Shown here piece by piece: positions 17,863 to 28,523 of a stretch of DNA of 48,409 bases. The notes below the pieces were generated by a model. That model was given only the letters and a program-made list of their open reading frames with translations, was not told where the DNA came from and did not search any database. This DNA is from Rhizobiaceae bacterium (GTDB lineage Bacteria > Pseudomonadota > Alphaproteobacteria > Rhizobiales > Rhizobiaceae). Position 1 is the stretch's first letter, and every line of letters begins with the position of its first letter. The stretch covers positions 1 to 48,409 of the forward strand of contig JAHDFS010000008.1 of assembly GCA_020628035.1 (NCBI GenBank), read 5' to 3'. The position numbers were made by a program, and so were the translations under genes.

Positions 17863-19074
17863 CTAGGTTTTGCCAAAAGCTGCTTGCTGATCAAGCCATT
17901 CAAGCCCGACAATTGAGCTGCCATTTTCAACATGGACCAGCGCGTCGCTTTCCTTGGTAAAATTGATGTCGAGCTGTTTGTGAAATCTGAAATGATCATT
18001 GAGTGCCTGGCGGATTTCGTCATCCATCAGATCAAGTGCTTGCGCCCCGCGCCCAACAAAGACGACAGGAAAAGCATCGAATAAGCCAAACATAATGGCA
18101 AGACCAAAACCGATCGCACGCCCGGCTTCGCGGATTGCTTGTCTTGCAGGCCCCTCACCTTCTCGTGCTTCTTCAATGATCTGCGCGATATCTTCACTTG
18201 TAACCGGGCGCTCAGGCAATGCGTGAGGATCAAGCCCTTTTGCGCGACGCCAGATCGCATAATCGCTGGCATAAGCTTCCACGCAACCATGTTTTTTACA
18301 ACGGCATAGTGCACCATCGCCGCCTTTAAATGAAATATGGCCAAGCTCTGAGGCGGATGATTTTGCACCCTGAAATGGCTGCCCATCGATGTATAAGCCC
18401 AATCCGATACCATAGGACATCAGCACAGCGCCAAATGTGCCATCGGCATAGGTTTTGTCTTTTGAGAGGCTCCGCGCAATCATCGCGCTATCATTGGCAA
18501 CCGTGACTTCGGCATTGGAAATTTGCGATAGTCGTTCGGCAAACTTCATCCCGCTTTCAGATAAGATCGGTGACCACAAAATTTCTTTGCCATTATTTTT
18601 GGTGAGACCTTGCACACCAAGCACAAAAATTGATGGTGCGACTTCGACATCAAACCCTTTGAGCATCGCTAAAATAAACTCTGCAATTTCATCGCCATCC
18701 ATTTTTTCAAGCGTGACTTTTTCTTGGACGGTTGAAATCTTCTCCCCAAGGTAATCAAACAGTGAGAGTGATATCGAATTAAATGTGAGTGACCCTGCCA
18801 CGACGTACTTGTAGCCGGGGTTTAATTCAAGCTGCACACGCGGCCGACCATGGGATGAGCTCGACGCATGTGACGCATCTTGGTCGCAAACTTGTATAAT
18901 ACCCTCATTGAGCAACATGGTGCTGACATTGGTCACCGTGCCTGCACTTAGATCGGCAAGCTTGCTGATTTCTGTTCGAGATTTTTTTCCATGCACGCGG
19001 AATTGCGAAATAATACGGAATCGATTTTGCTTTCTGACATCGTCGGAAAGGTAAACCTCTTTAGTTTTGCTCAA
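17863..19074 (-). CDS. ROK family transcriptional repressor (XylR-like)
   Basis: With a TTG start at 19074 the protein has 403 residues; AAAGGA sits just before that codon. An upstream ATG at 19137 would add 21 residues that look unrelated to the family. The N-terminus holds a winged helix (NRFRIISQFRVHGKKSRTEISKLADLSAGTVTNV), followed by the ROK sugar-kinase-like domain with the zinc motif CRCKKHGCVEAY. ROK repressors next to xylose genes release DNA when they bind xylose. It is divergent from xylBA, which it probably controls. Confidence 0.88.
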   Translation of the reverse strand: MSKTKEVYLSDDVRKQNRFRIISQFRVHGKKSRTEISKLADLSAGTVTNVSTMLLNEGIIQVCDQDASHASSSSHGRPRVQLELNPGYKYVVAGSLTFNSISLSLFDYLGEKISTVQEKVTLEKMDGDEIAEFILAMLKGFDVEVAPSIFVLGVQGLTKNNGKEILWSPILSESGMKFAERLSQISNAEVTVANDSAMIARSLSKDKTYADGTFGAVLMSYGIGLGLYIDGQPFQGAKSSASELGHISFKGGDGALCRCKKHGCVEAYASDYAIWRRAKGLDPHALPERPVTSEDIAQIIEEAREGEGPARQAIREAGRAIGFGLAIMFGLFDAFPVVFVGRGAQALDLMDDEIRQALNDHFRFHKQLDINFTKESDALVHVENGSSIVGLEWLDQQAAFGKT

Positions 19075-19081
19075 ACATCCA

Positions 19082-19162
19082 TCCTTTAAAAACAGCCTAT
19101 TCCGTAATAACCTAAAAACTATCTTGACATCAACCAAGCAAAATGTAATTTTTTAAGGGTTA
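19082..19162 (+). promoter_or_regulatory. xylBA promoter with candidate ROK boxes
   Basis: TTGACA (19124-19129), 16 bp, TAATTT (19146-19151) forms a promoter reading toward xylB. Related A-rich boxes surround it: CCTTTAAAAAC (19083-19093), TAACCTAAAAA (19108-19118), and TTTTTTAAGGGTTA (19149-19162), whose reverse complement is TAACCCTTAAAAAA. The last two form an imperfect inverted repeat that brackets the -35 and -10 boxes. Binding by the ROK protein is inference. Confidence 0.45.
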
Positions 19163-19179
19163 AATTAAATGAGGTGGGA

Positions 19180-20634
19180 ATGTTTATAGGTTTAGATCTT
19201 GGCACTTCGGGTGTTCGAGCGGTTTTGATGGATGATCATCAAAACATGCTGGCGTCTGCGGAGGCGCATTATGATGTCACCCGTCCGCATATCGGCTGGT
19301 CAGAACAAAATCCACAGGATTGGATTGATGGATGCCGTTCTGCGCTTTCATCCTTGAAAACCGAACATTCTGCGCAAATGGCATCCGTCAAAGCGATCAG
19401 CATTTCAGGCCACATGCATGGCGCAACGCTGATTGATGCGTCGGATAATGTGCTCCGCCCATGTATTTTATGGAATGACACACGTTCATCCAAAGAGGCG
19501 CAAGCCTTTGATGAAAATCCAATCTTCCGCAAGCTATCTGGCAATATCGTTTTCCCAGGCTTTACCGCGCCAAAACTTGCATGGGTTAAAAACAACGAAG
19601 CAGAAATTTTCTCCAAAACAGCTAAAGTCTTGTTGCCGAAAGACTTTCTTCGCCTCTGGTTGACCGGTGAACATGTGTCTGAAATGTCTGATGCCGCCGG
19701 CACATCATGGCTTGATGTTGAAAAACGTGATTGGTCGGATGAGCTTTTAAATGCTTCTGATATGTCGATTGATCAAATGCCAAGTCTGGTTGAAGGAAGT
19801 GAAGCATCCGGACAATTGCGATCCGAATTAGCCAGCGAATTTGGCATGGGTCGTGATGTTATCATCGCAGGTGGCGCGGGTGACAATGCGGCCTCAGCAT
19901 GTGGCATTGGTGCAACCGGCGAAGGTGAAGCATTTGTCTCCTTGGGCACATCAGGCGTGCTTTTTGCTGCCAACAATTCTTATCGTCCGGATCCAGAAAG
20001 TGCCGTACACACATTCTGCCATGCGATCCCAGGCATGTGGCACCAAATGGGTGTGATCTTATCTGCGACCGACAGTTTGAACTGGCTTGCCACAATCACA
20101 GGCCAAAAACCCTCCGAGCTCACATCATCATTGGGATCAAAGGTTAAATCTCCGAGCGCAATTAAGTTTTTACCTTATTTGTCAGGTGAACGTACGCCGC
20201 ATAATGACAGCACCATTCGCGGCTCGTTCTCCAACATTGATATTGCCAGCACGTCCGAAGATTTGACCCAAGCGGTGATTGAAGGCGTAAGCTTTGCCTT
20301 ACGTGATAATTTAGAGGCACTACGCCAGGCCGGAACCGAACTTGATCGCGTCATTGCTGTTGGTGGTGGCTCGCGTTCCGAATATTGGCTTAGTCTCTTA
20401 GCAACTGTTTTGGGCAAGCCGATTGATCTGCCTGAACAAGGTGATTTTGGCGCAGCATTTGGCGCAGCGCGTTTAGCGCAGGCTTCGGTTTCAGATACCG
20501 AAATTGATGAGATTATGTCTTTGCCAAAGACCGCAAAAAGTTTTGAACCAGATTTAAATATGAGTCAGGAATTTGATGACGCCTATCAAAAATATCGTGC
20601 GTTATATCCTGCATTAAGAGGAGTGTACTCATGA
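19180..20634 (+). CDS. xylB: Xylulokinase
   Basis: A 484-residue FGGY-family kinase that phosphorylates D-xylulose to xylulose 5-phosphate. The phosphate-binding motif [16 protein letters not shown], the [10 protein letters not shown] region, the [13 protein letters not shown] loop and the C-terminal [15 protein letters not shown] are present. The ATG at 19180 follows GAGG by a proper distance; a GTG two codons earlier is less likely. Its stop overlaps the xylA start by ATGA. Confidence 0.95.
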   Translation: MFIGLDLGTSGVRAVLMDDHQNMLASAEAHYDVTRPHIGWSEQNPQDWIDGCRSALSSLKTEHSAQMASVKAISISGHMHGATLIDASDNVLRPCILWNDTRSSKEAQAFDENPIFRKLSGNIVFPGFTAPKLAWVKNNEAEIFSKTAKVLLPKDFLRLWLTGEHVSEMSDAAGTSWLDVEKRDWSDELLNASDMSIDQMPSLVEGSEASGQLRSELASEFGMGRDVIIAGGAGDNAASACGIGATGEGEAFVSLGTSGVLFAANNSYRPDPESAVHTFCHAIPGMWHQMGVILSATDSLNWLATITGQKPSELTSSLGSKVKSPSAIKFLPYLSGERTPHNDSTIRGSFSNIDIASTSEDLTQAVIEGVSFALRDNLEALRQAGTELDRVIAVGGGSRSEYWLSLLATVLGKPIDLPEQGDFGAAFGAARLAQASVSDTEIDEIMSLPKTAKSFEPDLNMSQEFDDAYQKYRALYPALRGVYS

Positions 20635-21944
20635 AAACAGATTTCTTTTCGGGGATCGAAAAAATAAAATATGAAGGCCCGGATAGCACAAACCCAATGG
20701 CTTTTCGTCACTATAATCCAGACGAGATGGTCCTGGGCAAGCGTATGGAAGATCACTTGCGTTTTGCGGTCGCCTATTGGCATTCTTTTGCTTGGGAAGG
20801 TGGCGATCCTTTTGGTGGACGAACTTTTGATCGCCCTTGGTATCCGCAGGATGAGATGGGCAATGCAAAACTCAAAGCCGATGTAGCTTTTGACATGTTT
20901 GAAATTCTGGGAGCACCATATTACTGCTTCCACGATGCAGATGTCCGTCCTGAAGGCAGCAATTTCGCAGAAAGCAAACGTAATTTAGAAGAAATCGTTG
21001 ATATTTTTGAACAAAAGCAAGCTGAAACAGGCATGAAACTTTTGTGGGGAACAGCAAATCTGTTTTCTCACAAGCGCTTTATGTCGGGTGCAAGCACAAA
21101 CCCTGACCCGGATGTGTTTGCATATTCAGCAGCTACAATTAAGTCGTGCATGGACGCGACGCACAAATTGGGTGGTGAGAATTACGTCCTCTGGGGTGGT
21201 CGCGAGGGCTATGAAACACTGCTCAATACTGATTTGGCAAAAGAAGATGCGCAGATGGGCCGTATGCTCAATATGGTGGTTGAATACAAGCACCAGATTG
21301 GCTTTAAAGGCACAATTCTTGTTGAGCCAAAACCACAGGAGCCAAGCAAGCATCAATATGATTATGATGCTGCAACTTGCTATGGTTTCTTAAAACGCCA
21401 TGGTCTTGAAAATGAGGTAAAACTCAATCTTGAGCAAGGTCATGCCATTCTAGCTGGCCACAGCTTTGAACATGAGATCGCAACCGCTGCTAGCCTTGGC
21501 ATGTTGGGTTCGATTGATATGAACCGCAATGATTATCAGTCTGGTTGGGATACTGATCAGTTCCCAAATAATGTGCCTGAAGTTGCACTCGCTTACTACC
21601 ACATCTTAAAAGATGGCGGATTGAAAACTGGCGGCACCAATTTTGACGCCAAGATCCGTCGTCAATCTGTAGATGCTGAAGACCTATTGCATGGCCATAT
21701 TGGCGGTATGGATATTTGTGCGCGAGGCCTCAAAGCTGCAGCTGCGATGATTGAAGACGGCACGCTCGACAGTTTTGTAGAAGATCGCTATGCCGGCTGG
21801 AAAGGCGATGAAGCACAAAAAATGCTCAATGGCGATTATGGGCTTGAGGAAATTTCAAGCTATGTCGAACAAGCTGATGTGAACCCTGAACCAATCTCAG
21901 GGCGTCAGGAATATCTTGAAAACGTCATCAATCGCTTTGTCTAA
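20631..21944 (+). CDS. xylA: Xylose isomerase
   Basis: This 437-residue protein converts D-xylose to D-xylulose. The catalytic His lies in [13 protein letters not shown], and metal ligands fall in [33 protein letters not shown] and [20 protein letters not shown]. The length matches the longer class II isomerases. It is translationally coupled to xylB. No xylose transporter lies beside it. Confidence 0.97.
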   Translation: MKTDFFSGIEKIKYEGPDSTNPMAFRHYNPDEMVLGKRMEDHLRFAVAYWHSFAWEGGDPFGGRTFDRPWYPQDEMGNAKLKADVAFDMFEILGAPYYCFHDADVRPEGSNFAESKRNLEEIVDIFEQKQAETGMKLLWGTANLFSHKRFMSGASTNPDPDVFAYSAATIKSCMDATHKLGGENYVLWGGREGYETLLNTDLAKEDAQMGRMLNMVVEYKHQIGFKGTILVEPKPQEPSKHQYDYDAATCYGFLKRHGLENEVKLNLEQGHAILAGHSFEHEIATAASLGMLGSIDMNRNDYQSGWDTDQFPNNVPEVALAYYHILKDGGLKTGGTNFDAKIRRQSVDAEDLLHGHIGGMDICARGLKAAAAMIEDGTLDSFVEDRYAGWKGDEAQKMLNGDYGLEEISSYVEQADVNPEPISGRQEYLENVINRFV

Positions 21945-21969
21945 AGCAAAAAACTAAATCCTCCCGATA

Positions 21970-22024
21970 GAATACAGCCCTGTATTCGAAGATGAGCGCC
22001 AATCTAATTGGCGCTCTTTTTTAT
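21970..22024 (+). terminator. Tandem hairpins ending the xylBA transcript
   Basis: The second hairpin is a strong terminator: GAGCGCCAAT (21994-22003), loop CTA, ATTGGCGCTC (22007-22016), then at least six Ts. Just upstream a perfect short hairpin, GAATACAG-CC-CTGTATTC (21970-21987), may stabilise the 3' end. Confidence 0.9.
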
Positions 22025-22095
22025 TTAGGCATTTTAACTTGCGCTCGGACATCCTAAATAAGAAAGACTGAACACATTCGCGCAGAGATCAAATC

Positions 22096-23511
22096 ATGCC
22101 CCATTCTTACCGTCCTTCTCAACTTCATTTGACGCTCGGGGACGCATTTTTTGATCCGGTTGAAGCAGCGGATTTTCCCAAAACTATTTTGCGTTATCGC
22201 AATCAAACAGCTGCAGAAACTGTCGGACTTGATCAACTCTCAGACGAAGAATGGCTGGCGCATTTTGGTCGTTTTAAGCCACTACCAGATAACATGCCTC
22301 AACCATTAGCGCTCCGCTATCATGGCCATCAATTTCGCAGCTATAATCCCGATTTGGGTGATGGTCGCGGCTTCCTATTTGCTCAGATGTATGATGATAA
22401 GAACCGGCTTTTAGATCTTGGCACCAAAGGATCAGGCCAGACACCATGGTCACGGGCTGGCGATGGACGCTTAACGCTTAAAGGCGGTGTTCGTGAGGTC
22501 TTGGCAACCGAGCTTCTCGCAACCCTGGGCGTAAACACATCTAAAAGCTTTAGTTTGATTGAAACCGGTGAGCGGCTTTATCGTAATGATGAACCCTCCC
22601 CTGCTCGATCAAGCGTGTTAGTGCGGCTTAATCACAGTCACATTCGCATCGGTACTTTCCAGCGTTTGCTTTATCTTGAAGATCATCAAAGCATAGAAAA
22701 ATTGGTCAATTATGCGATTGAACACTATTGGCCCGATGCTAAAAAATCTGACGACCCAACACTTGCGTTTTTCAAATTGGTGGTCAAAGCCGTTGCAAAA
22801 ATGGGTGCGCAATGGTTTGTTGCAGGCTTTGTGCATGGGGTTTTAAACACCGACAATATCACCATCACGGGCGAGAGCTTTGACTACGGCCCTTGGCGTT
22901 TCTTACCTAATTTAGATCCCGATTTCACCGCTGCTTATTTTGATCATACCGGTTTATATGCATTCGGGCGGCAGCCAGATGCGCTGCAATGGAATTTGGC
23001 TCGATTAGCGGAATGTTTGATCCCAATTTGCGATATAGATGATCTTAAATCGGCTTTGGAAGGTTATTCTGCGATCTTTGAAGCTGAGTTACAAACTCTG
23101 ACACTTAAACGCCTGGGACTTGCAAACCACAGCGACGAGCCCCATCCGCTCATCCCATTGTTTTATCAAACATTACGTGACAGCGAAGCTTCGTTTGAGC
23201 AGGCGTTTTTTGATTTGGCAGGTGGCGCGATTGAGGAAAGACTTAGGGCCAGTCCGAATGCTGAATATTACAAAACCAGCGAGATGGCCGTGCTTATCAC
23301 CCATATTAGAAAGTGTGAGACAACAGCGGGTTCGAAGGAATTCCTGGGCAATGAAAAAACCAAACCAGGTGCTGTTGCGACAACCTTGTTGATTGATGAA
23401 GTTGAAGAGATATGGTCAAAAATTGCAGATGCTGATGATTGGTCAGTGCTCAACGCGAAACTTGACCAAATCAGAGACTATGGCGAATTAAATAAATTGC
23501 TCGCTAACTAG
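22096..23511 (+). CDS. selO: SelO/YdiU family protein adenylyltransferase
   Basis: A 471-residue pseudokinase-fold enzyme that in characterised members transfers AMP to protein Ser, Thr or Tyr. Recognisable blocks are YHGHQFRSYNPDLGDGRGFLF, DLGTKGSGQTPWSRAGDGRLTLKGGVREVL, and FVHGVLNTDNITITGESFDYGPW, the last holding the metal-binding Asn and Asp. It ends with an ordinary TAG, so the C-terminal selenocysteine of eukaryotic relatives is absent. It is convergent with the next gene with only 3 bp between them. Confidence 0.95.
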   Translation: MPHSYRPSQLHLTLGDAFFDPVEAADFPKTILRYRNQTAAETVGLDQLSDEEWLAHFGRFKPLPDNMPQPLALRYHGHQFRSYNPDLGDGRGFLFAQMYDDKNRLLDLGTKGSGQTPWSRAGDGRLTLKGGVREVLATELLATLGVNTSKSFSLIETGERLYRNDEPSPARSSVLVRLNHSHIRIGTFQRLLYLEDHQSIEKLVNYAIEHYWPDAKKSDDPTLAFFKLVVKAVAKMGAQWFVAGFVHGVLNTDNITITGESFDYGPWRFLPNLDPDFTAAYFDHTGLYAFGRQPDALQWNLARLAECLIPICDIDDLKSALEGYSAIFEAELQTLTLKRLGLANHSDEPHPLIPLFYQTLRDSEASFEQAFFDLAGGAIEERLRASPNAEYYKTSEMAVLITHIRKCETTAGSKEFLGNEKTKPGAVATTLLIDEVEEIWSKIADADDWSVLNAKLDQIRDYGELNKLLAN

Positions 23512-23514
23512 CAA

Positions 23515-24891
23515 TTAGTATTGGAAATTCAACGACGAACCACGCGGTAAAATACCCAATGTTTCCAGATATATACAGGTATCTTTAGCATTCTGAGCTT
23601 TACCAAATAAGTAACCTTGGCCATAGGCACAGCCCATCTCGCGGAGCATATCGGCTTGCTCTTCTGTTTCGATACCTTCCGCGACAGCGAGAAGATCAAG
23701 ACCATGACACATGGTCAAAATCGCTTTAACAATATGTTCGGTCGGACGGTCATCAGTGATCTTGCTCACAAAAGCGCGATCAATTTTGACCTTATCAAAG
23801 GCGAAATCACGCAACCTGCCTAGGCTCGATTGGCCGGTGCCAAAATCATCAAGCGAAATACCAACACCGGCAGCACGTAGATCATTCATAATCTTGTTGG
23901 CGGTGTCTGGATCCGTCATCATTGCAGTTTCGGTGATTTCCATTTCAACCGCGCGCGCATCAATGCCTGAGCGGTGAAGGATTTGAATAATTGAGGATGC
24001 TGTGCTTGGGTCAACAAGTTGAGCTGACGACAAGTTAAACGACAAGAACATGCCTTCGGGCCAGGTTTGTGCCACTTTAACTGCTTTTTTCAGCAAAACT
24101 TCCGTTAAGCTATCAATGAAACCGCGCTCTTCTGCGAGGGGAATAAAGGCACCAGGCGATACAAAGCCGAGTTCACGATCAGTCCAGCGTGCCAAACCTT
24201 CAAAGCCGACCGGAATATTTGTCGATAGATCAATGATGGGTTGGAAATGAACTTCAACTTCATCAGCAGTGATGGCGCGTCGCAATGCTTGTTCTATTTG
24301 AGTGCCACGTTTGATCTGATCGGCAATTTCTTCCGAGTAAACAGTGATTTGATTGCGGCCACGACGTTTTGAGCGATAAAGGGCTGTGTCTGCACTTTCT
24401 AAAAGTGCATTTTCGTCTTCACCTGCAAAGGGATAAATCGAAAACCCGAATGAGGAAGACAGACGCACATTGCGATCACCAAGGTCATAAGGTGCAGAAC
24501 AGACTTCTGCGAGCACTTTACCCAGTTTGGTCGCATTTTCCTTATCGAAGACCAATGGCAATAAAAAGCCAAACTCGTCGCCATTTAATCGCGCGCAGGT
24601 GGCGCCTTCCGGCAAACAGCTTTTAAGGCGATGTGCGATTTGGCTAAGAATTTCGTCTCCAGCCGCGTGACCAAACAAATCATTAATCGGCTTAAACCCA
24701 TCGATATTCATGATACCGACGGTGAAGGGTGCAGGATCCATGGCGCGCTCATCAACCAGGCGCAAAATCTTGTCGATCAAGCGTCGACGGTTACCTAAAC
24801 CCGTCAAAGGATCGGTAAATCTGGACAAATCTTCGCTAATATCGTCCGATCTTGTGGATGCCAAATCCATGTAACCCAAAAACCCCGCCAC
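23515..24891 (-). CDS. GGDEF-EAL domain protein (cyclic di-GMP turnover)
   Basis: A 458-residue protein with almost no sensor region: the GGDEF domain starts near residue 24 (FTDPLTGLGNRRR), and EAL runs from about 200 to 450. The GGDEF motif is NGDEF (103-107), with no RxxD inhibitory site five residues upstream. The EAL domain keeps EGL (231-233), NLSSAQ, EITET, DDFGTG (349-353 region), Lys369 and EGIET, so phosphodiesterase activity is likely. Whether the cyclase half is active is uncertain. No membrane segment is visible. The start is GTG at 24891; an ATG at residue 8 is possible. It could tune adhesion. Confidence 0.9.
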   Translation of the reverse strand: MAGFLGYMDLASTRSDDISEDLSRFTDPLTGLGNRRRLIDKILRLVDERAMDPAPFTVGIMNIDGFKPINDLFGHAAGDEILSQIAHRLKSCLPEGATCARLNGDEFGFLLPLVFDKENATKLGKVLAEVCSAPYDLGDRNVRLSSSFGFSIYPFAGEDENALLESADTALYRSKRRGRNQITVYSEEIADQIKRGTQIEQALRRAITADEVEVHFQPIIDLSTNIPVGFEGLARWTDRELGFVSPGAFIPLAEERGFIDSLTEVLLKKAVKVAQTWPEGMFLSFNLSSAQLVDPSTASSIIQILHRSGIDARAVEMEITETAMMTDPDTANKIMNDLRAAGVGISLDDFGTGQSSLGRLRDFAFDKVKIDRAFVSKITDDRPTEHIVKAILTMCHGLDLLAVAEGIETEEQADMLREMGCAYGQGYLFGKAQNAKDTCIYLETLGILPRGSSLNFQY

Positions 24892-24934
24892 AACATTTCT
24901 TACTAATGTTTTCGTTTGTGGTTAAAATGATTAC

Positions 24935-24985
24935 GGGACAATTATTAATTTTATACTATCACTTGTCCCTCAGATTATGGACAAA
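24935..24985. promoter_or_regulatory. Repeated GGGACAA boxes upstream of GGDEF-EAL gene
   Basis: GGGACAA (24935-24941), its complement TTGTCCC (24963-24969) and GGACAAA (24979-24985) occur within 51 bp, giving two overlapping inverted-repeat arrangements between the glycerate kinase stop and the GGDEF-EAL start. They look like regulator half-sites; the regulator is unknown. Confidence 0.3.
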
Positions 24986-24995
24986 GTTTCGTATT

Positions 24996-26273
24996 TTAGC
25001 CGTTTTTGGTGATGTAAATTACCCGTAAGTCATTGACATTTGTAAGAGTTGGGCCAGTTTTATACAAATCCCCTATGGATTGAAATAAAGTGTAAGAATC
25101 GTGCTTTGCGAGCATTTCATCGGCAGAAAACCCAGCTGATTTTGCCCGCACCAGTGTGTCAGGCGTGATAATAGCACCCGCAACATCTTCACTTCCGTCA
25201 ATGCCATCCGTATCACAAGCTAGGGCATGGATATTTGGCGCCCCGTCAAGCGCTACTGCGAGTGATAAGATATATTCACAATTTCGTCCGCCTTTGCCAC
25301 CCTCGCCTTTAATGGTAACGGTTGTTTCGCCACCGGAGATGATGGCAATAGGCTTATCGCCGTCTTTCATCTTAGCCTGATATTCAAGCGCCATTTTGGC
25401 TTGCTCTTGGCCCACCACACTGGCTTCACCTTCAATATCTGCACCTAGATTGATGACCTCAAATCCCAAAGCTGAAGCTTTTTCGCATACCGCGTTGACC
25501 ATATCCGCTGGCTTGGCAACCATGACGACTTCGGATTTTTCAAATATCTTATCGCCTGGCTTTGGTGTTTCGCTTGCAGGACTTTCAAGATGGGCACGCA
25601 CGTGATCTGGAATTGAAATTCCATATCGGTCAATAATCTCAATTGCCTGCTCGCTTGTACTTTCATCAGGCACCGTGGGACCTGAAGCAATAATGGATGG
25701 ATCATCACCTGGCACATCAGATATTGCCATTGTCAAAATCTTGGCTGGATAGGCAGCTTTTGCTAAGCGACCACCTTTAATTGCTGACAAATGCTTGCGG
25801 ACAATATTCATTTCACCAATCGGTGCACCAGAGGCCAAGAGCGCCTTGTTGATCGCTTTCTTGTCTTCAAAAGTCAAACCCTCTGCAGCCAATCCAAGCA
25901 AGGCCGACCCACCGCCTGAAATCAAGCATAATGCTAGATCATCCTCTTCAAGTGTGTCGGCAATTTCCAACAACTTTTTCGCAGCAATTTCGCCGCGATT
26001 ATCAGGAACGGGATGGGCAGCTTCAATGACCTCAATTGATTGGCATTCCTTGCCATGGCCATAACGCGTCACCGCAATGCCTTCGAGATCCTCCCCCCAG
26101 CTTTGCTCAACAGCATGGGCCATGGAAGCTGCTGCCTTACCCGCGGATATCACCAAAACGCGACCTTTTGGTTTTTTTGGCAAATGTGGCGGCACGCAAT
26201 TAATGGGATCGGCAACACCAAGACCGTGATGAAATAAAGACTTAAGTTGAGCGACTATTTGATCGGAAGACAC
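24996..26273 (-). CDS. Glycerate 2-kinase (MOFRL/GckA family)
   Basis: A 425-residue protein with the DUF4147 domain (GKAAASMAHAVEQ, HPVPDNRG, LISGGGSALLGLAAEGL, NIVRKHLSAIKGGRLA, ISDVPGDDPSIIASGP) and a C-terminal MOFRL domain (ISGGETTVTIKGEGGKGGRNCEY, DTDGIDGSEDVAGA). It phosphorylates D-glycerate to 2-phosphoglycerate. The GTG at 26273 follows AAAGG; the ATG at 26306 is an alternative that adds eleven residues. It is divergent from mutL. Confidence 0.92.
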   Translation of the reverse strand: MSSDQIVAQLKSLFHHGLGVADPINCVPPHLPKKPKGRVLVISAGKAAASMAHAVEQSWGEDLEGIAVTRYGHGKECQSIEVIEAAHPVPDNRGEIAAKKLLEIADTLEEDDLALCLISGGGSALLGLAAEGLTFEDKKAINKALLASGAPIGEMNIVRKHLSAIKGGRLAKAAYPAKILTMAISDVPGDDPSIIASGPTVPDESTSEQAIEIIDRYGISIPDHVRAHLESPASETPKPGDKIFEKSEVVMVAKPADMVNAVCEKASALGFEVINLGADIEGEASVVGQEQAKMALEYQAKMKDGDKPIAIISGGETTVTIKGEGGKGGRNCEYILSLAVALDGAPNIHALACDTDGIDGSEDVAGAIITPDTLVRAKSAGFSADEMLAKHDSYTLFQSIGDLYKTGPTLTNVNDLRVIYITKNG

Positions 26274-26378
26274 GTATAACGACCTTTCTTGCAGAATGAT
26301 GTGCAATAATGTGAAGTGTGATCGAGAAAATGGGCGAAGCCTCTTTTCTCATTAATTCGAATCCATGACAATAGAGCC

Positions 26379-28190
26379 ATGACCATAAAACGCTTACCAG
26401 ACACACTTGTTAATCAAATTGCAGCAGGTGAAGTGGTGGAACGCCCCTCCAGTGTCATCAAAGAGCTTGTTGAAAACTCTATTGATGCAGGTGCGACACG
26501 CATTGAGATTGCTACTGCTTCTGGTGGCAAAGCTCTCATGCGTGTCATCGACAATGGTTGCGGAATGAACAAGGACGAGCTGCGCTTGGCGATCGAACGC
26601 CATTGCACGTCCAAAATTGATGATAGATTGGATGAAATCAGCTCTCTCGGTTTTCGTGGGGAAGCGTTGCCATCCATTGGATCCGTTTCCAAGCTCAACA
26701 TACGCAGCCGTGTACCGGGATCAGAAAGTGGCTTTGAGATTTCAGTCACAGGGGGGACAGTATCAGACGTTCGGCCTTGTGCGACAAATCCCGGCACATT
26801 GATTGAAGTGCGCGATTTGTTTTTCGCAACTCCCGCCCGGCTTAAATTTATGAAAAGCGATCGCGCTGAAAACACCGCCATTGCCGATGTTATCAAACGC
26901 ATTGCAATTGCATTTCCGCATATACATTTCTCGCTTTCAGGTCCGGATAGATCCAGCATGGAGTTTAAAGCAACCGGTGATGATCAATTGGCGCGAATTT
27001 CGCAAGTTCTTGGTCGGGATTTTGCAGACAATACCATGGAGATCGATGCGGTTCGAGAAACAATAGAACTGACCGGTCATATCGGCGTACCAACCTTTAA
27101 TCGTGGCAATTCACTCCATCAATTTGCCTATGTGAATGGACGCCCCATTCAGGACAAAATGGTTTTGTCAGCCTTGCGCGCTGCTTATTCAGACAGATTA
27201 CCTAAAGGGCGATATCCCGTTGCTGTCTTGTTCATAGCCCTTGATCCAGCGCTTGTGGATGTCAATGTTCACCCGGCCAAAGCAGATGTGCGGTTTCGCG
27301 ATCCCCAGATGGTTCGTGGTTTGATTATCGGCGCCATTCGGCAGTCACTTGGAAAATCCGGTGATCGGTCTTCCAGCACCGCAACGAGCGATATGGTCAG
27401 TGCATTTCGCGTTGAGGAAACGTCACCCCCAAATCCAACCTGGCGGCAAAGTGATTTTATCGCTCAACCCAGGGCAGATTGGTCCGTTGCCAGTTCGCCA
27501 TCACGACCGCTCAATGATGGGTTTGGCGAGACGTCTCAAACCGCCTTTTCAAGCACGGATGCACCATCTGCAAGATTTGAACCGCAGGAAGCGGCATCTG
27601 AGAATATTCAAAAACGTCTCGGTGCAGCGCGCGCGCAAATTCATGAGAATTATATATTATCGCAAACACAGTCGGGCATGATTATTGTTGACCAACATGC
27701 CGCTCACGAGCGCATTGTTTATGAGCGTATGAAGAAATCACTGTTTTCGAACGAAGTTTCAGCACAAGCTTTACTCATTCCAGAAATTATAGATTTTAGC
27801 GAGGATGAATGTGATCGTCTCATGCAGTTCGCGGAAGATTTTTCAAAGCTTGGACTGACGATTGAACGCTTTGGTCCGGGTGCAATCGCGGTGCGCGAAA
27901 CGCCTGCAATTCTTGGTGAAACTGATGCTGCAGGTCTGTTAAGACAGCTCAGCGATGAAATTGCTGAATGGGATGACGCATCTGGCTTAGCACAGAAACT
28001 GGAGGCGGTTGCCTCAACAATGGCTTGTCACGGGTCTGTAAGATCTGGCAGACGCATGCAGGCTGATGAAATGAATGCACTGCTTCGACAAATGGAGGCA
28101 ACCCCCGGTTCTGGTCAGTGTAACCATGGACGCCCTACCTATATTGAGTTGGGACTGGACGAAATTGAAAAGTTATTTTCACGCAGATAG
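26379..28190 (+). CDS. mutL: DNA mismatch repair protein with endonuclease motif
   Basis: A 603-residue GHKL ATPase that links MutS mismatch recognition to strand cutting. The N-terminus shows [31 protein letters not shown], and [11 protein letters not shown] linker at about 330-410 is poorly conserved. The C-terminal domain holds [12 protein letters not shown], the metal-binding endonuclease motif DQHA-x2-E-x4-E, and [13 protein letters not shown], so this MutL should nick DNA itself, as expected where MutH is absent. Confidence 0.97.
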   Translation: MTIKRLPDTLVNQIAAGEVVERPSSVIKELVENSIDAGATRIEIATASGGKALMRVIDNGCGMNKDELRLAIERHCTSKIDDRLDEISSLGFRGEALPSIGSVSKLNIRSRVPGSESGFEISVTGGTVSDVRPCATNPGTLIEVRDLFFATPARLKFMKSDRAENTAIADVIKRIAIAFPHIHFSLSGPDRSSMEFKATGDDQLARISQVLGRDFADNTMEIDAVRETIELTGHIGVPTFNRGNSLHQFAYVNGRPIQDKMVLSALRAAYSDRLPKGRYPVAVLFIALDPALVDVNVHPAKADVRFRDPQMVRGLIIGAIRQSLGKSGDRSSSTATSDMVSAFRVEETSPPNPTWRQSDFIAQPRADWSVASSPSRPLNDGFGETSQTAFSSTDAPSARFEPQEAASENIQKRLGAARAQIHENYILSQTQSGMIIVDQHAAHERIVYERMKKSLFSNEVSAQALLIPEIIDFSEDECDRLMQFAEDFSKLGLTIERFGPGAIAVRETPAILGETDAAGLLRQLSDEIAEWDDASGLAQKLEAVASTMACHGSVRSGRRMQADEMNALLRQMEATPGSGQCNHGRPTYIELGLDEIEKLFSRR

Positions 28191-28312
28191 CGCTATTTTC
28201 AACTCCATTGGAGTATATCAAAAGGCAAATAAACATTGCAAAGCAACTGTATGACCATTATCTAGGGTCGAACAGGTTTGGTTATGACTAAGACCATAAT
28301 TAAGGAAAACGC

Positions 28313-28522
28313 ATGAACAGGTTTGATGGCGCAGCGCCTGCTAAAATTCGTTATCTTGATGCTGATTTTCAAATCATCGTTCAGGGCAGCTATGTTTTAT
28401 GCGCGATCACGGGTCAAAAAATTCCAATTGATGAGCTGAAATATTGGAGCGTTGCGCGACAAGAAGCTTATGTGGATGCAGCAGCATCATATGCAGCTGA
28501 AATTCAAAATATGCCAAACTAG
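28313..28522 (+). CDS. DUF2093 small protein
   Basis: A 69-residue protein of the alphaproteobacterial DUF2093 family (PAKIRYLDADFQIIVQGSYVLCAITGQKIPIDELKYWSVARQEAY). The C-A-I-T-G-Q-K-I-P turn and the YWSV motif are typical. The function is not known to me. It is convergent with lpxK with a single base between the two stops. Upstream, 28202-28214 is a small dyad ACTCCA-T-TGGAGT after mutL. Confidence 0.88.
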   Translation: MNRFDGAAPAKIRYLDADFQIIVQGSYVLCAITGQKIPIDELKYWSVARQEAYVDAAASYAAEIQNMPN

Positions 28523-28523
28523 A

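Noticed and set aside
23500-23511. Selenocysteine codon at the end of selO
   Set aside because: The gene ends with TAG after NKLLAN, with no UGA and no following hairpin of the right kind.
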